Notes under the pieces: generated by a model
The model's database searches: none
What the model was told of the DNA's origin: nothing
The model's input: the letters and a program-made list of their open reading frames with translations, nothing else
Translations under genes and position numbers: made by a program
Source of the DNA: Paenibacillus terrigena DSM 21567
Lineage (GTDB): Bacteria > Bacillota > Bacilli > Paenibacillales > Paenibacillaceae
Assembly: GCF_000374845.1 (NCBI RefSeq)
Contig: NZ_KB895414.1
Coordinates: 62,001-126,000, forward strand
Length of the DNA stretch: 64,000 nt
Reading direction: 5' to 3'
Part shown: piece after piece, positions 24,430 to 32,867 of the stretch
Position numbering within the stretch: the first letter of the stretch is position 1
Layout of the letters: every line of letters starts with the position of its first letter

Positions 24430-24711
24430 GTTCAAAAAGTCGGCTTTTCAGCATCTAAGAGTTTTCGCAGAAAACTGACATCGTAAGCGTATACTCAGGT
24501 TGCGAGAATCCTCGGATAATGCTTACGTAGCAAGTTTTTCTTCGAAAAACTTTCAGGAGGAACGGAGTTTAGGTAAAACCTAAATGAGTACCTGAAATGT
24601 TTCTGAAGGAAACATACTTCGAAAGCATATGCTCTTCGAGGATGAACGCAAGATTCGATGTCGGGTCTGCTACTTTGCAACACTTCGTGATCAAAAGATG
24701 ACTTTTTGAAC
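24430..24711 (+). repeat. Dispersed structured repeat with terminal inverted repeats, long copy (282 bp)
   Basis: Bounded by GTTCAAAAAGTC (24430-24441) and its exact inverse GACTTTTTGAAC (24700-24711), with CTTTT/AAAAG continuing the pairing inward. It shares five blocks with a 168-bp element at 50547-50714: GGTTGCGAGAATCC, GGAGGAACGGAGTTTAGG, ACCTAAATGAGTACC, GGATGAACGCAAGATT and ATCAAAAGATGA. This copy has extra perfect hairpins between the blocks: 24460-24476, 24483-24526, 24532-24552, an outer TTTCAGG/CCTGAAA stem (24551-24597) around the shared hairpin, and 24597-24615. No reading frame fits. The 24363-24750 stretch holds only this element, a TATAAT at 24409-24414 and the next gene's ribosome site. 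Confidence 0.88.
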
Positions 24712-24750
24712 AACGTCTAATAGCGTCGCAAGAGGAGAGTGTACCCTTTC

Positions 24751-25914
24751 ATGAACATCCTATGGTCTTTATTACTCATGGCTCTGAGCTCCTTAAGCCA
24801 GACACCAGCACACCAAGACACTAGCTCAACGCAGTTAATGAGAGCTGCCCTGCAAGCCATTAGCGCCGAAGCGAATCCGAGCGGTCAGATCTCGAATCCA
24901 TTCGCTGCGCTTGATCCACAAGAGCATGCTCCCAAAGTGAAGGGCATCTATGCAACCGCATACAGTGCCGGCGGCGAACGTCTGAAATCCTTGTTGCAAT
25001 TAATAGATTCGACTGAGCTTAATGCGATGGTCGTTGATATTAAAGATGACTCCGGATATATCACCTATAAGACGGACAATGCGAAGTTAGCGCAGCTTGG
25101 ATCACCTAAGCCCTTTATTAAAGATATTCACCAATTCATGGAGACACTACAGAAACATCAGATCTATCCGATCGCTCGAATCGTCGTCTTCAAGGACACC
25201 GTACTTGCAAAGAAGCATCCGGAACTCTCTTTCGTCAAATCCGATGGATCCGTGTGGGCGAATGGCAAGAAGGACAGCTTCGTGAATCCCTACATGAAAG
25301 AAGTATGGGACTATAATATCGAACTAGCCAAGGAAGCTGTGAAGCTAGGTTTCCGTGAAATCCAATTCGACTATGTTCGGTTCCCTGAAGGATTTGAGAA
25401 CAAGGCCAAATCGCTCAAATTCACAACGAATGACAAATCGCGCGTACAAATTGTTGCCGATTTCGTCGATTATGCGAAGCAGCAGCTCGCGCCTCTTGGT
25501 GTGCGTGTCTCCGTAGATATTTTCGGTTATGCAGCATCCGTCCCTGCCGCAGAAGGCATTGGACAGGATTTCGTAAAAATATCAGAGCATGTCGATGTGA
25601 TCTGCCCCATGGTCTATCCAAGCCACTACTCAACCGGTTGGTACGGTGCGAAGAATCCGGATATCGAACCTTATCGCACGATTAAAGGCTCCATGGAGGA
25701 TACACACAAAAAACTTTCTCCACTCGCCGAGAAGAAGCCTATCATCAGACCATGGATTCAAGACTTCACTGCAAGCTGGCTTGGAAAAGGGCATTACACG
25801 AAATATGGCAAACATGAAGTCGAAGAGCAAATCCGCGCCTTGAAGGATACCGGCATCGATGAGTACCTATTGTGGAACGCTGGCAATCGGTATACCGAAG
25901 ATGTGAAGTACTAG
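24751..25914 (+). CDS. Putative glycoside hydrolase (DUF4015)
   Basis: A 387-residue protein with an N-terminal signal-like segment (MNILWSLLLMALSSLSQTPA) and a TIM-barrel-type domain from about 65 on. Typical stretches are KGIYATAYSAGG, NAMVVDIKDDSGYITY, REIQFDYVRFPEG, RVSVDIFGYAAS and VDVICPMVYPSHY, which fit the DUF4015/GH13-like putative glycosyl hydrolases. Likely substrates are cell-wall or exopolysaccharide glycans, but this is not shown. An in-frame GTG at 24739 lies too close to AGAGGAG, so the ATG at 24751 is preferred. The long repeat element ends 39 bases upstream and would form its leader if the TATAAT at 24409 is the promoter. Confidence 0.87.
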   Translation: MNILWSLLLMALSSLSQTPAHQDTSSTQLMRAALQAISAEANPSGQISNPFAALDPQEHAPKVKGIYATAYSAGGERLKSLLQLIDSTELNAMVVDIKDDSGYITYKTDNAKLAQLGSPKPFIKDIHQFMETLQKHQIYPIARIVVFKDTVLAKKHPELSFVKSDGSVWANGKKDSFVNPYMKEVWDYNIELAKEAVKLGFREIQFDYVRFPEGFENKAKSLKFTTNDKSRVQIVADFVDYAKQQLAPLGVRVSVDIFGYAASVPAAEGIGQDFVKISEHVDVICPMVYPSHYSTGWYGAKNPDIEPYRTIKGSMEDTHKKLSPLAEKKPIIRPWIQDFTASWLGKGHYTKYGKHEVEEQIRALKDTGIDEYLLWNAGNRYTEDVKY

Positions 25915-25933
25915 GTTAGATTTAACACCAATA

Positions 25934-25980
25934 AGAAGAGCCCTGTATACCACCCGAGCGAATGGTATGGAGGGCTCTTG
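25934..25980. terminator. Terminator between the glycoside hydrolase and DUF3906 genes
   Basis: AAGAGCCCT-ATACCA pairs with TGGTAT-AGGGCTCTT, with short internal bulges. It lies between two convergent genes and may act both ways. Confidence 0.82.
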
Positions 25981-25989
25981 TATTTCAAG

Positions 25990-26199
25990 TCACTTGCGAT
26001 GCGTCTCAATCACGTAACCCGCACCCTTATCCAATCTTTTCTTCTCAAGGATACTAACCTCAAGTTGCGCTGGTGATGCTAGGAAATGACGGTCCATGTG
26101 AGAGTCGACATAGGAAAATGCTTTCTCGTCCGTCTCCGCTACGACAATGAGATAGACAAGTTGTTCTTCCAATTCAATTTCAACACGATATAAGTACAT
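25990..26199 (-). CDS. DUF3906 family protein
   Basis: A 69-residue soluble protein (MYLYRVEIELEEQLVYLIVV, then ETDEKAFSYVDSHMDRHFL) that matches the layout of the DUF3906 family of Bacillales. Function is unknown. A possible attenuator-like leader lies 110-160 bases upstream. It converges with the putative glycoside hydrolase. Confidence 0.75.
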   Translation of the reverse strand: MYLYRVEIELEEQLVYLIVVAETDEKAFSYVDSHMDRHFLASPAQLEVSILEKKRLDKGAGYVIETHRK

Positions 26200-26313
26200 A
26201 AGATGACTTCCCCTTCCACATTCTTATCCTTATTATCCCGATGAGGATTATATTCATTATATTGAAAAACCTCCCAAAAAGCTTGTACAAATTTTCTCCC
26301 TTCCCGAAATGAG

Positions 26314-26363
26314 AAAAACCTCTATCGAGGTCCTTTCAAAGATGAGCGACCGCGTTTAGAGGT
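26314..26363 (-). promoter_or_regulatory. Possible attenuator upstream of the DUF3906 gene
   Basis: On the minus strand ACCTCTA (26363-26357) can pair with TAGAGGT (26324-26318); the same 3' segment can instead form ACCTC-GATA-GAGGT (26331-26318) followed by TTTTT. The second is a compact terminator. The two foldings exclude each other. The rest of the 26200-26436 interval shows no gene. Confidence 0.4.
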
Positions 26364-26429
26364 AGTTTTTATCGCCAATAGGAAATTTTTTATACACCTT
26401 TGTCGCTTTAGTTAACATTCCTATGTGGT

Positions 26430-26480
26430 AAAAAAAGACTGCTCCTCCGTCATCTCCAAATGACTTCAGAACAGCCTTTC
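26430..26480 (-). terminator. Rho-independent terminator of pfkA
   Basis: On the minus strand GGCTGTTCT pairs imperfectly with AGGAGCAGTC with an inner TCAT/ATGA stem, followed by TTTTTTT. Confidence 0.78.
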
Positions 26481-26493
26481 TTGTTAAGCTTGA

Positions 26494-27462
26494 TTATTTC
26501 GAAAGACGTAGAGCAAGATCGTACAATTCCATATCAAATGCTTTCTTCGTGTTCACAACCGTATCAATATCGGTCATCACCAATTCACCTTTAATGACAC
26601 CGCATGATTTGCCTGATTGGCCTTCCATTAACATACGTACAGCATAATCGCCAAGACGGCTTCCTAGAACGCGGTCATTGTGCGTTGGGCAGCCACCACG
26701 TTGAATATGACCCAATACGGTTACACGCGCATCCACGTCAACACGCTCCGTAATGCCTTTGGCGATATCTTCACCGCGGCCAACGCCTTCTGCAACAATC
26801 ACGATACTATGGCGTTTGCCATGTTCGAAATTGTCTTTCATGCGATTCGCTACATCATCAATGCTGAATGGCACTTCAGGGACAAGAATCGTCTCTGCGC
26901 CGCTCGCAAGACCAGCATACAACGCGATATCACCGCAATGACGTCCCATAACCTCAACGATAGAGGAGCGCTCATGCGAACTCATCGTATCGCGCAATTT
27001 ATTGACTGCGTCCACTACAATGCCTACAGCCGTATCGAATCCGATCGTAAAGTCTGTGAACGCAATATCATTATCAATTGTGCCTGGTAAGCACATCGTT
27101 TTGATGCCAAGTTTGCTCAATTTGTTCGCGCCTTGATATGAACCATCTCCACCGATAACGACTAAGCCATCGATACCATATTCACGTAGAATATCCGCAC
27201 CTTTTTGTTGGCCTTCAGCCGTCATGAACTCTTTACAACGAGCCGATTGCAGAATCGTTCCGCCGCGTTGGATAATATCACCGACACTACGCAAGTCCAT
27301 CGAACGGATTTCTCTGTTCAATAGTCCTTGGTAACCGCGTTGAATACCGAACACTTCGATGCCGTAATATAACGCACTACGCACGACTGCACGAACAGCC
27401 GCGTTCATCCCTTGAGAATCTCCCCCACTAGTAAGAACTGCAATTTTTTTGACTGCTGACAT
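26494..27462 (-). CDS. pfkA: ATP-dependent 6-phosphofructokinase
   Basis: A 322-residue glycolytic enzyme that phosphorylates fructose 6-phosphate. The ATP site GGDSQGMNAAVRAVVR, GGDGSYQGA, the catalytic PGTIDND loop, the sugar-phosphate MGRHCGDIAL and GHIQRGG loops are all present. The first loop has Gln where Bacillus PfkA has Pro (GGDSPG). Length is standard for the tetrameric bacterial form. Start is an ATG behind AAGGAGG. No pyk or accA gene is adjacent, unlike in many Bacillus genomes. Confidence 0.95.
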   Translation of the reverse strand: MSAVKKIAVLTSGGDSQGMNAAVRAVVRSALYYGIEVFGIQRGYQGLLNREIRSMDLRSVGDIIQRGGTILQSARCKEFMTAEGQQKGADILREYGIDGLVVIGGDGSYQGANKLSKLGIKTMCLPGTIDNDIAFTDFTIGFDTAVGIVVDAVNKLRDTMSSHERSSIVEVMGRHCGDIALYAGLASGAETILVPEVPFSIDDVANRMKDNFEHGKRHSIVIVAEGVGRGEDIAKGITERVDVDARVTVLGHIQRGGCPTHNDRVLGSRLGDYAVRMLMEGQSGKSCGVIKGELVMTDIDTVVNTKKAFDMELYDLALRLSK

Positions 27463-27499
27463 ATCCTTATCCTCCTTAAAAAATCCATCTTATCTCTAT

Positions 27500-28582
27500 C
27501 TATGATTTATGTTTACGTATCCAAAGACTATTCCCCCAGAAAAACAACCGCGTTAACGGGCTTTTCCGCATGAGACGCTTGGAGACGGACTTCACATGCT
27601 GTTGACTCGTCACCTTTGGGTCTGACAAGTATAAAGCAATCAATCCTTCTATCACCATACGATGGAACTGCGAATCAGGCAAGTGCTTCACATCTTCTCT
27701 CGCCCCTTCGACCACCATCACCATCCGCTCGATTAAGGTCTCTTGCTCATCGTAATAGTTGCAGAAATTCAAATCCCCACCCAAGCGATCTTCTTCTTGG
27801 TCAATTAAATAATCAAGCATAATATGCAATCCGCATACATGCGGAAAATAAGCTCTTCGAATATCACTTGCCTCGCGTACGGTCAGACTAGGTCTTGTCG
27901 CAGCTGTGAACAGCATGAATACACCTAGGGTCGAACCTGTCGCTGCAGCGAATTCATTCCAGTGCAAATGAGGAGATTTATTCCGATTCTGCTCCCACCA
28001 GGCGGTTAGCTCCGATTCTCTAAGATCATGACGAATATGCTTGTACACTTGCAAATCGACATACAGACCCACCAATTCTTCCAGATAAGGCATCACTTTC
28101 CCATAGGACGGAAGCTGCCTGATACAAGATTGGCAAGTCGACACGAGATTATGCAGGTAACCATCGTCTTCATGCTCAGGATGGTAAGCGTAATAATTTT
28201 GAAGTGGAGCTTCGGGGTTAATCGCATCTAACATCGACTGATGGAGCTGGCGAAAATCAACCGGATCCATGGAGGTGCTGCGATCACACAGGTTATCCAG
28301 ATAATCGCTGATCGTCTGAAATGCCACGATAAGTGGAATCAGCACATCTTTCTGCGATATATCTAAAGCTGCGTACACCGCTCCGCCTTGACAATGGAAC
28401 TGCTTCGTCGCGATGCTCGCAAGCGCTTGTCGGCGAAGCTCTTCATCAGGAATCGACTCCGCTTGTTCCTGCCAATAACCAAGTGATTGCTTAACACCTG
28501 GCAAAATAACACGATACACGCGGAACATCAGCTGTATTGGATTTAGTGGTGCAGTGAATTGTCGCTGTTGTGTTAGACTCAA
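27500..28582 (-). CDS. ytpB: Tetraprenyl-beta-curcumene synthase family protein (YtpB, DUF2600)
   Basis: A ~360-residue class I terpene cyclase of the sesquarterpene type. ASIATKQFHCQGGAVYA and ISDYLDNLCDR (Asp93, Asp96, Asp100) carry the Asp-rich metal-binding region, and LIDQEEDR further on is a second acidic motif. In B. subtilis YtpB cyclises all-trans-tetraprenyl diphosphate, giving C35 terpenes of dormant spores. I start at the TTG at 28582, nine bases behind GGAGG; the ATG at 28606 lies upstream of that ribosome site. It is directly upstream of pfkA, 37 bases apart. Confidence 0.88.
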   Translation of the reverse strand: MSLTQQRQFTAPLNPIQLMFRVYRVILPGVKQSLGYWQEQAESIPDEELRRQALASIATKQFHCQGGAVYAALDISQKDVLIPLIVAFQTISDYLDNLCDRSTSMDPVDFRQLHQSMLDAINPEAPLQNYYAYHPEHEDDGYLHNLVSTCQSCIRQLPSYGKVMPYLEELVGLYVDLQVYKHIRHDLRESELTAWWEQNRNKSPHLHWNEFAAATGSTLGVFMLFTAATRPSLTVREASDIRRAYFPHVCGLHIMLDYLIDQEEDRLGGDLNFCNYYDEQETLIERMVMVVEGAREDVKHLPDSQFHRMVIEGLIALYLSDPKVTSQQHVKSVSKRLMRKSPLTRLFFWGNSLWIRKHKS

Positions 28583-28667
28583 TACGGGGTGCCTCCAAAA
28601 ATGCATTCATTTTCATGTGAATCATTCCTATTATAGTACGATCAGTCATAATGCACAAACCGCTACA

Positions 28668-28982
28668 TTAGGCATGCATTCTCGTACGTACCTCTTGATT
28701 CGTGCGGTACCACAAATGCAAATCATTAATCTGACTAGCAATTTCGGCGATCTCCGAATTCAGCTGGCAGCTGACCTCGAAATTTTCTTCATCAAATAAT
28801 TGTGACTGTTTCTTATTAATTACGCGCTCAAGCGCTATGATTCGGTTTGGGATTTTTCCTCGGATCCATTCCCATCGAACAAGAATAGCTTCTCGCTCTA
28901 CAACACTATATTGTTCCCACTCTTGAGCAAGCGCAGGCACATGAATACCTAACCGCTCATCGAATTGAAAGACATTCTCCAT
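28668..28982 (-). CDS. Hypothetical protein
   Basis: A 104-residue soluble protein (MENVFQFDERLGIHVPALAQ) with two long predicted helices (about 20-60 and 65-95), rich in Glu, Arg and Trp. I start at the ATG at 28982, six bases behind GGAGGAGA. I do not recognise a family. It lies upstream of ytpB on the same strand with an 85-base gap. Confidence 0.62.
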   Translation of the reverse strand: MENVFQFDERLGIHVPALAQEWEQYSVVEREAILVRWEWIRGKIPNRIIALERVINKKQSQLFDEENFEVSCQLNSEIAEIASQINDLHLWYRTNQEVRTRMHA

Positions 28983-29143
28983 CTCTATCTCCTCCATGAA
29001 AAAGAGTCCAATAGTAAATGTACCACTCACAACGAAGGAAATCTATAATATTCAGCACAGTTCCAAAAGAGCATTCCAGAACCCTGAGGCAGGTGCTATA
29101 CTAATAGTTATTTCGATACCCATTCTAGATTGGAGCTCTCAGC

Positions 29144-30313
29144 ATGTTGTTCAGACGAAATGGATCCTCTATGATGCAAGATTTTCATTGGCTGCGAATG
29201 TTCGTATTCTCACTGTATACGACCACGTCACTCATTACAGCCTTTTTTCCGCTCTATTTCAGCGGCATTGGCTTCTCGAATGTCCAGATCGGATTTATTT
29301 ATTCGATTGGACCCTTAATCTCGATTTTCTCGAACCTCATCTGGGGAATTGCTAGCGATAAGTTCCGTACGATCAAGAAAATCGTTCTCATCCTACTCGT
29401 TGGCCAATTATTCATGGTCTTACTATTAACGCAATCTACCTCTTTTGCCGTCATTTGCATTCTGATGTTCGTGTTTAATTTCTTTTATTCTCCCATAAAC
29501 CCATTAGCTGATACATGGGCGATCATGACGATGCAGAAGCGCGGTAAAAATTTCATGAGCGTGCGAATCTACGGGTCATTCGGATTTGCCATCGCATCAC
29601 TCGTCCTCGGATTTATTCTGAAGCAAACCGGGGCCCATATTACGCTGTGGGTATGCCTTCTCCTATCCGGATGTTCGCTGTTAATTGCCCTATTCGCAAC
29701 GGACCAACAGGGCACAACAGCCAAGAAGATGGAACTCGGAGGGCTACTGAAAATCCTGAAGCAGCGCGAAATCGTCTGGTTCTTCCTGTTGCTGCTCTTA
29801 GTCGCAGTATCACATCGATTCAACGATGCCTTCATCTCCCCTGTTCTACGAGGAATGGGCGCAGATGAGACAATTATCGGATGGGCATTGTCCGCTTCTT
29901 CGTTAAGTGAAATTCCCGTCTTCTTCCTTCTTAGCAAATACGGCTCGAAGTTCAAAGAACTTCCGCTCTTATCGATCGCCAGTCTCATGTATGCCGTTCG
30001 TTTCTTGCTGATGAGTGTTGTTACGGATCCGGCGTGGGTCGTTGTTATACAGCTTATGCACAGCGTCACATTTGGTATCTACTTTTTTACCGCTGTTCGT
30101 TACGTAACCAATATCATCCCGGATGAGTATCGCGCGACAGGACTTGCATTCTTCACGATCATCTGGTCCTCGCTCGCAGGTCTCATCAGCGGGTCTGTTG
30201 GCGGAAGTCTGCTCGATATCAGCAAAGGAACATTATACATGGTCGCTGCGAGTCTGGCATTGATCGGTTCGATCGGCTTTATGGCGCGCTATTTGATAGC
30301 AAAGGATCAATAA
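29144..30313 (+). CDS. MFS transporter, MFS_1-like (PF12832-type)
   Basis: A 389-residue protein with about 12 membrane helices. The N-terminus (RMFVFSLYTTTSLITAFFPLYF) and the first loop GIASDKFRTIKK are like the 3-phenylpropionate/nucleoside-type MFS group, with FNFFYSPINPLADTWA and VRIYGSFGFA as family-typical segments. Substrate unknown. GGAG lies eight bases before the ATG. A nitroreductase gene follows with its own promoter. Confidence 0.85.
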   Translation: MLFRRNGSSMMQDFHWLRMFVFSLYTTTSLITAFFPLYFSGIGFSNVQIGFIYSIGPLISIFSNLIWGIASDKFRTIKKIVLILLVGQLFMVLLLTQSTSFAVICILMFVFNFFYSPINPLADTWAIMTMQKRGKNFMSVRIYGSFGFAIASLVLGFILKQTGAHITLWVCLLLSGCSLLIALFATDQQGTTAKKMELGGLLKILKQREIVWFFLLLLLVAVSHRFNDAFISPVLRGMGADETIIGWALSASSLSEIPVFFLLSKYGSKFKELPLLSIASLMYAVRFLLMSVVTDPAWVVVIQLMHSVTFGIYFFTAVRYVTNIIPDEYRATGLAFFTIIWSSLAGLISGSVGGSLLDISKGTLYMVAASLALIGSIGFMARYLIAKDQ

Positions 30314-30328
30314 CCGACGCGAAATTCC

Positions 30329-30356
30329 TTGCTTTTTCCAATCTTCGGGCTATAAT
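30329..30356 (+). promoter_or_regulatory. Promoter of the nitroreductase gene
   Basis: TTGCTT (30329-30334), a 16-base spacer and TATAAT (30351-30356). Confidence 0.62.
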
Positions 30357-30398
30357 GAGAAAAGGATTTAGGACCAAGTAATAAAGGCGGGGAAAATC

Positions 30399-31046
30399 AT
30401 GGATTTCGAACAACTCAAAGCAATTATTCATGGACGTCGAAGCGTCCGTAATTACACCGATCAATCAGTCGCGATTGCAGATATCGAAGATCTCATTGAT
30501 TGTGCGCGTTATGCTCCAAGTGATACGAATTCACAGACTTGGGAGTTCATCGCCATTACGAATAAAGACCTGATCAAACAAATTGAGGGGTTGACATGGG
30601 ATCAGCTTCATGCGCTTGCAGCCGTATCGGAGACGAAAGGTCTTAACCGCGAAGCACGCCTACTCGTGAAATCTTTCGGACCTTATGCGACAGCCTTCTC
30701 CAATGCTCCTGTCTTGATCATTTGTCTAGCAACGCCATACAACTCGAAATTCCGCGAGAAAATCTTCGACCCGATTGAACTTGCTTCGGAGAGCGTATGG
30801 GCGGAGGAAGGGATCAAGAGCAGCTGCCTTGCAACACAGAACCTCATGCTCGCAGCGCATGCCAAAGGGCTTGCTACTTGTCCTATGACAGGACCTGTCC
30901 TGCTCGCTGAACATCAGTTGAAGGAATTGCTTGAGATTCCTGATGATCGTCAAGTCAACATGGTCATCTCACTTGGTTACCCGGCCGATCAGCCGAGCAA
31001 GCTGCCGCGTAAAGACGTTCAAGACATTCTTCGTATTATTGAATAA
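30399..31046 (+). CDS. Nitroreductase family flavoprotein
   Basis: A 215-residue FMN-dependent oxidoreductase. The N-terminal phosphate-binding start HGRRSVRNYTDQSV and the APSDTNSQTWEF loop are typical, as is the C-terminal ISLGYPAD. The family reduces nitro compounds, quinones or flavins with NAD(P)H; the physiological substrate is not predictable. It has its own promoter and a strong terminator. Confidence 0.9.
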   Translation: MDFEQLKAIIHGRRSVRNYTDQSVAIADIEDLIDCARYAPSDTNSQTWEFIAITNKDLIKQIEGLTWDQLHALAAVSETKGLNREARLLVKSFGPYATAFSNAPVLIICLATPYNSKFREKIFDPIELASESVWAEEGIKSSCLATQNLMLAAHAKGLATCPMTGPVLLAEHQLKELLEIPDDRQVNMVISLGYPADQPSKLPRKDVQDILRIIE

Positions 31047-31052
31047 ATAACG

Positions 31053-31097
31053 TGCAAGACCCCCGTTATCCTATGATTGCGGGGGTCTTGTCTTGTT
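31053..31097 (+). terminator. Rho-independent terminator of the nitroreductase gene
   Basis: CAAGACCCCCG and CGGGGGTCTTG pair perfectly around a loop of about 14 bases, followed by TCTTGTTTT. Confidence 0.88.
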
Positions 31098-31124
31098 TTA
31101 CAACAAATGAAGCTGTTAGAAATA

Positions 31125-31161
31125 CAAAAAAACAGATCCCAGAATGAACTGAAATCTGTGT
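31125..31161 (-). terminator. Rho-independent terminator of the cold-shock gene
   Basis: On the minus strand ACAGAT-TT-CAG pairs with CTG-GG-ATCTGT, followed by TTTTTTT. Confidence 0.75.
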
Positions 31162-31199
31162 GATGAACATGCATGGCGCAATTTATAATGAATAGTTAA

Positions 31200-31397
31200 T
31201 TATAATTTCGTTACGCTAGCCGCTTGTGGTCCACGGTTGCCTTGTGTAATTTCAAATTCAACCGATTGGCCTTCTTCTAGAGTCTTGAATCCTTCGCCTT
31301 GGATCGCGGAGAAATGAACGAATACATCGTCGCCGCCTTCCACTTGAATAAAACCGTAGCCCTTCTCAGCATTAAACCATTTTACTGTTCCTTTCAA
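31200..31397 (-). CDS. cspB: Cold-shock protein (CspA/CspB family)
   Basis: A 65-residue single OB-fold nucleic-acid chaperone. RNP1 is KGYGFI and RNP2 is VFVHF, within [16 protein letters not shown]. It binds single-stranded RNA/DNA and melts mRNA structure. Start is a TTG behind AGGAGG. A near-consensus promoter lies upstream. The paralogue designation (cspB, cspD) cannot be decided here. Confidence 0.95.
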   Translation of the reverse strand: MKGTVKWFNAEKGYGFIQVEGGDDVFVHFSAIQGEGFKTLEEGQSVEFEITQGNRGPQAASVTKL

Positions 31398-31441
31398 ATG
31401 AACAACCTCCTAATATGCCGCCTTTAATGGCGATTATTTAT

Positions 31442-31470
31442 ATTATATCCGAAATATTGGAAATGTTCAA
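31442..31470 (-). promoter_or_regulatory. Sigma-A promoter of the cold-shock gene
   Basis: On the minus strand TTGAAC (31470-31465), exactly 17 bases and TATAAT (31447-31442). The -35 overlaps the end of the upstream methyltransferase gene. Confidence 0.8.
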
Positions 31471-32171
31471 CGAATCTTTTTGATCTCAAGAAAGTCGGAC
31501 GAGCCTGGTATGAAAGGCAATTGACTGGACTTGAAGGATACCTGATGGCCTGTTTGTTCAAACTCTTGCATCATGGTCGACATCGCTGAGTATCCAGCCC
31601 AGCGTAGTGATTTCAGCGGATAGATGAGCACCCTTCCACCCACCGCGCAGACGCGAATTAATTCCTTAATTGCTGCCAAGTGAAATGCATAATCGAATTG
31701 ATCCGCGTATAAGAAAAGAAAGTGACTGCAAAAAACATGCTGAAATGTATGATCATCGAAGGGTAGTTCGGGCAGCTTCGCAAAGATATAATGCGACGGA
31801 TTGCCTTGATAATCCGCAATAAATTGCTCTGAGGATCTTATGCGTCTATCGCGGTGCTGAGCCGGGTCCCCGTAGAAGCTCCAATCGAACGTCTCCTGTA
31901 TCTTCGTAAGCTTGGCTGTTGAAGTCTCAATCTCCTCCGATGCATAACGCGCTAAATACGCCGCATCGTAATGGAATAACGGGTCTGCCGCCACAGCCGT
32001 GTACCCGCGTGAATTCGCTTCCGCCGTGAAAGACGACGCACCGCCTGCCACATCCAAGATACTCCCTTGTGCCAAATCTGCCTCCGTAAGAGCGAACATT
32101 CGCATATATTCCTCATACGAACGACATGTCATAGCTACACCTTGCTGTTCATACGCTGGATAAAAACTCAT
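31467..32171 (-). CDS. SAM-dependent methyltransferase, class I
   Basis: A 234-residue protein. The SAM-binding motif I is SILDVAGGASSF (about 38-49), the acidic end of strand 2 is AVAADPLF, and HVFCSHFLFLY plus IRVCAVGGRVLIYPLK are the later strands. It resembles class I methyltransferases of unknown substrate. The ATG at 32171 lies eight bases behind AGGAGAG, so I prefer it to the GTG nine bases earlier. It is upstream of the cold-shock gene. Confidence 0.82.
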   Translation of the reverse strand: MSFYPAYEQQGVAMTCRSYEEYMRMFALTEADLAQGSILDVAGGASSFTAEANSRGYTAVAADPLFHYDAAYLARYASEEIETSTAKLTKIQETFDWSFYGDPAQHRDRRIRSSEQFIADYQGNPSHYIFAKLPELPFDDHTFQHVFCSHFLFLYADQFDYAFHLAAIKELIRVCAVGGRVLIYPLKSLRWAGYSAMSTMMQEFEQTGHQVSFKSSQLPFIPGSSDFLEIKKIR

Positions 32172-32360
32172 CTCAACCACTCTCCTCAGCTCATCTCAAC
32201 TCATCTCTTCAGCCTCAATCGGCTTTGTTATAAATTACCACTTAAACCCATACAGAGCAAGATCAAATTATGACTTAATATTTGCTTTATATCGCGCTGT
32301 ACGTTATCATTTTACACAAAACAACGTAACAAGAACTTACCTGAAGAACGGAGCTTATAA

Positions 32361-32594
32361 ATGATTAAAAAACATGTAATATACAAAAAAGACAACTGGA
32401 ATATGATTACGGTAGAGGTCCAAGGCAAGTATATTGTCCTTCGCGAAATTTCAGACCAATGGGGCGAAGAGACGCACACCTTCTTAAGTCGTCCTGCACT
32501 CATGAACTGGGTTAATAACCGCTTCCCCAAATCGGAGTATATAGATAACTTGGAAGAGTGGAATGACATGATGGCGAATTTCCGACAAGTCTAA
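32361..32594 (+). CDS. Small hypothetical protein
   Basis: A 77-residue soluble protein (MIKKHVIYKKDNWNMITVEV, later TFLSRPALMNWVNNRFP). It has the look of a small mixed alpha/beta domain with high Trp/Asn content. GGAG lies eight bases before the ATG. A small membrane-protein gene follows after 19 bases. No family recognised. Confidence 0.7.
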   Translation: MIKKHVIYKKDNWNMITVEVQGKYIVLREISDQWGEETHTFLSRPALMNWVNNRFPKSEYIDNLEEWNDMMANFRQV

Positions 32595-32613
32595 GCCAAG
32601 CTCACGAAATGAG

Positions 32614-32805
32614 GTGATCCCCATAGACTCAACCAGTATTCTCATCTTTATCATTCTAGCCTTTTCGATGGGTGCCATCCTTATTATGAAGAAAGATTCA
32701 ATTCCTGCGCCTCTGCGCCGGGTCATGGCTATCATTACGATTCTTCTCGTGGCATTCGCCTTTTTCTTAATCGTATACAGCTCATTTCAACTAGGTTCAG
32801 CTTAA
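32614..32805 (+). CDS. Small two-helix membrane protein, hypothetical
   Basis: A protein of 60-63 residues with two hydrophobic helices (SILIFIILAFSMGAILIM and MAIITILLVAFAFFLIVYSSF) joined by a short charged loop (KKDSIPAPLRR). The start is unclear: the GTG at 32614 is part of the only good ribosome site, GAGGTGAT, which would instead be well spaced for an ATA at 32623. No family recognised. It is probably co-transcribed with the 77-residue protein gene. Confidence 0.65.
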   Translation: MIPIDSTSILIFIILAFSMGAILIMKKDSIPAPLRRVMAIITILLVAFAFFLIVYSSFQLGSA

Positions 32806-32867
32806 TTGATAAATGACAGGCATCAGGGTCATACTATTGACAAATTTTACGGCGCAGGAGTGATCTT

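Noticed and set aside
24490-24720. Short open frames inside the long repeat element, including a 72-codon minus-strand frame
   Set aside because: Not preserved in the second copy, no ribosome site in proper position, and hairpins dominate the sequence.
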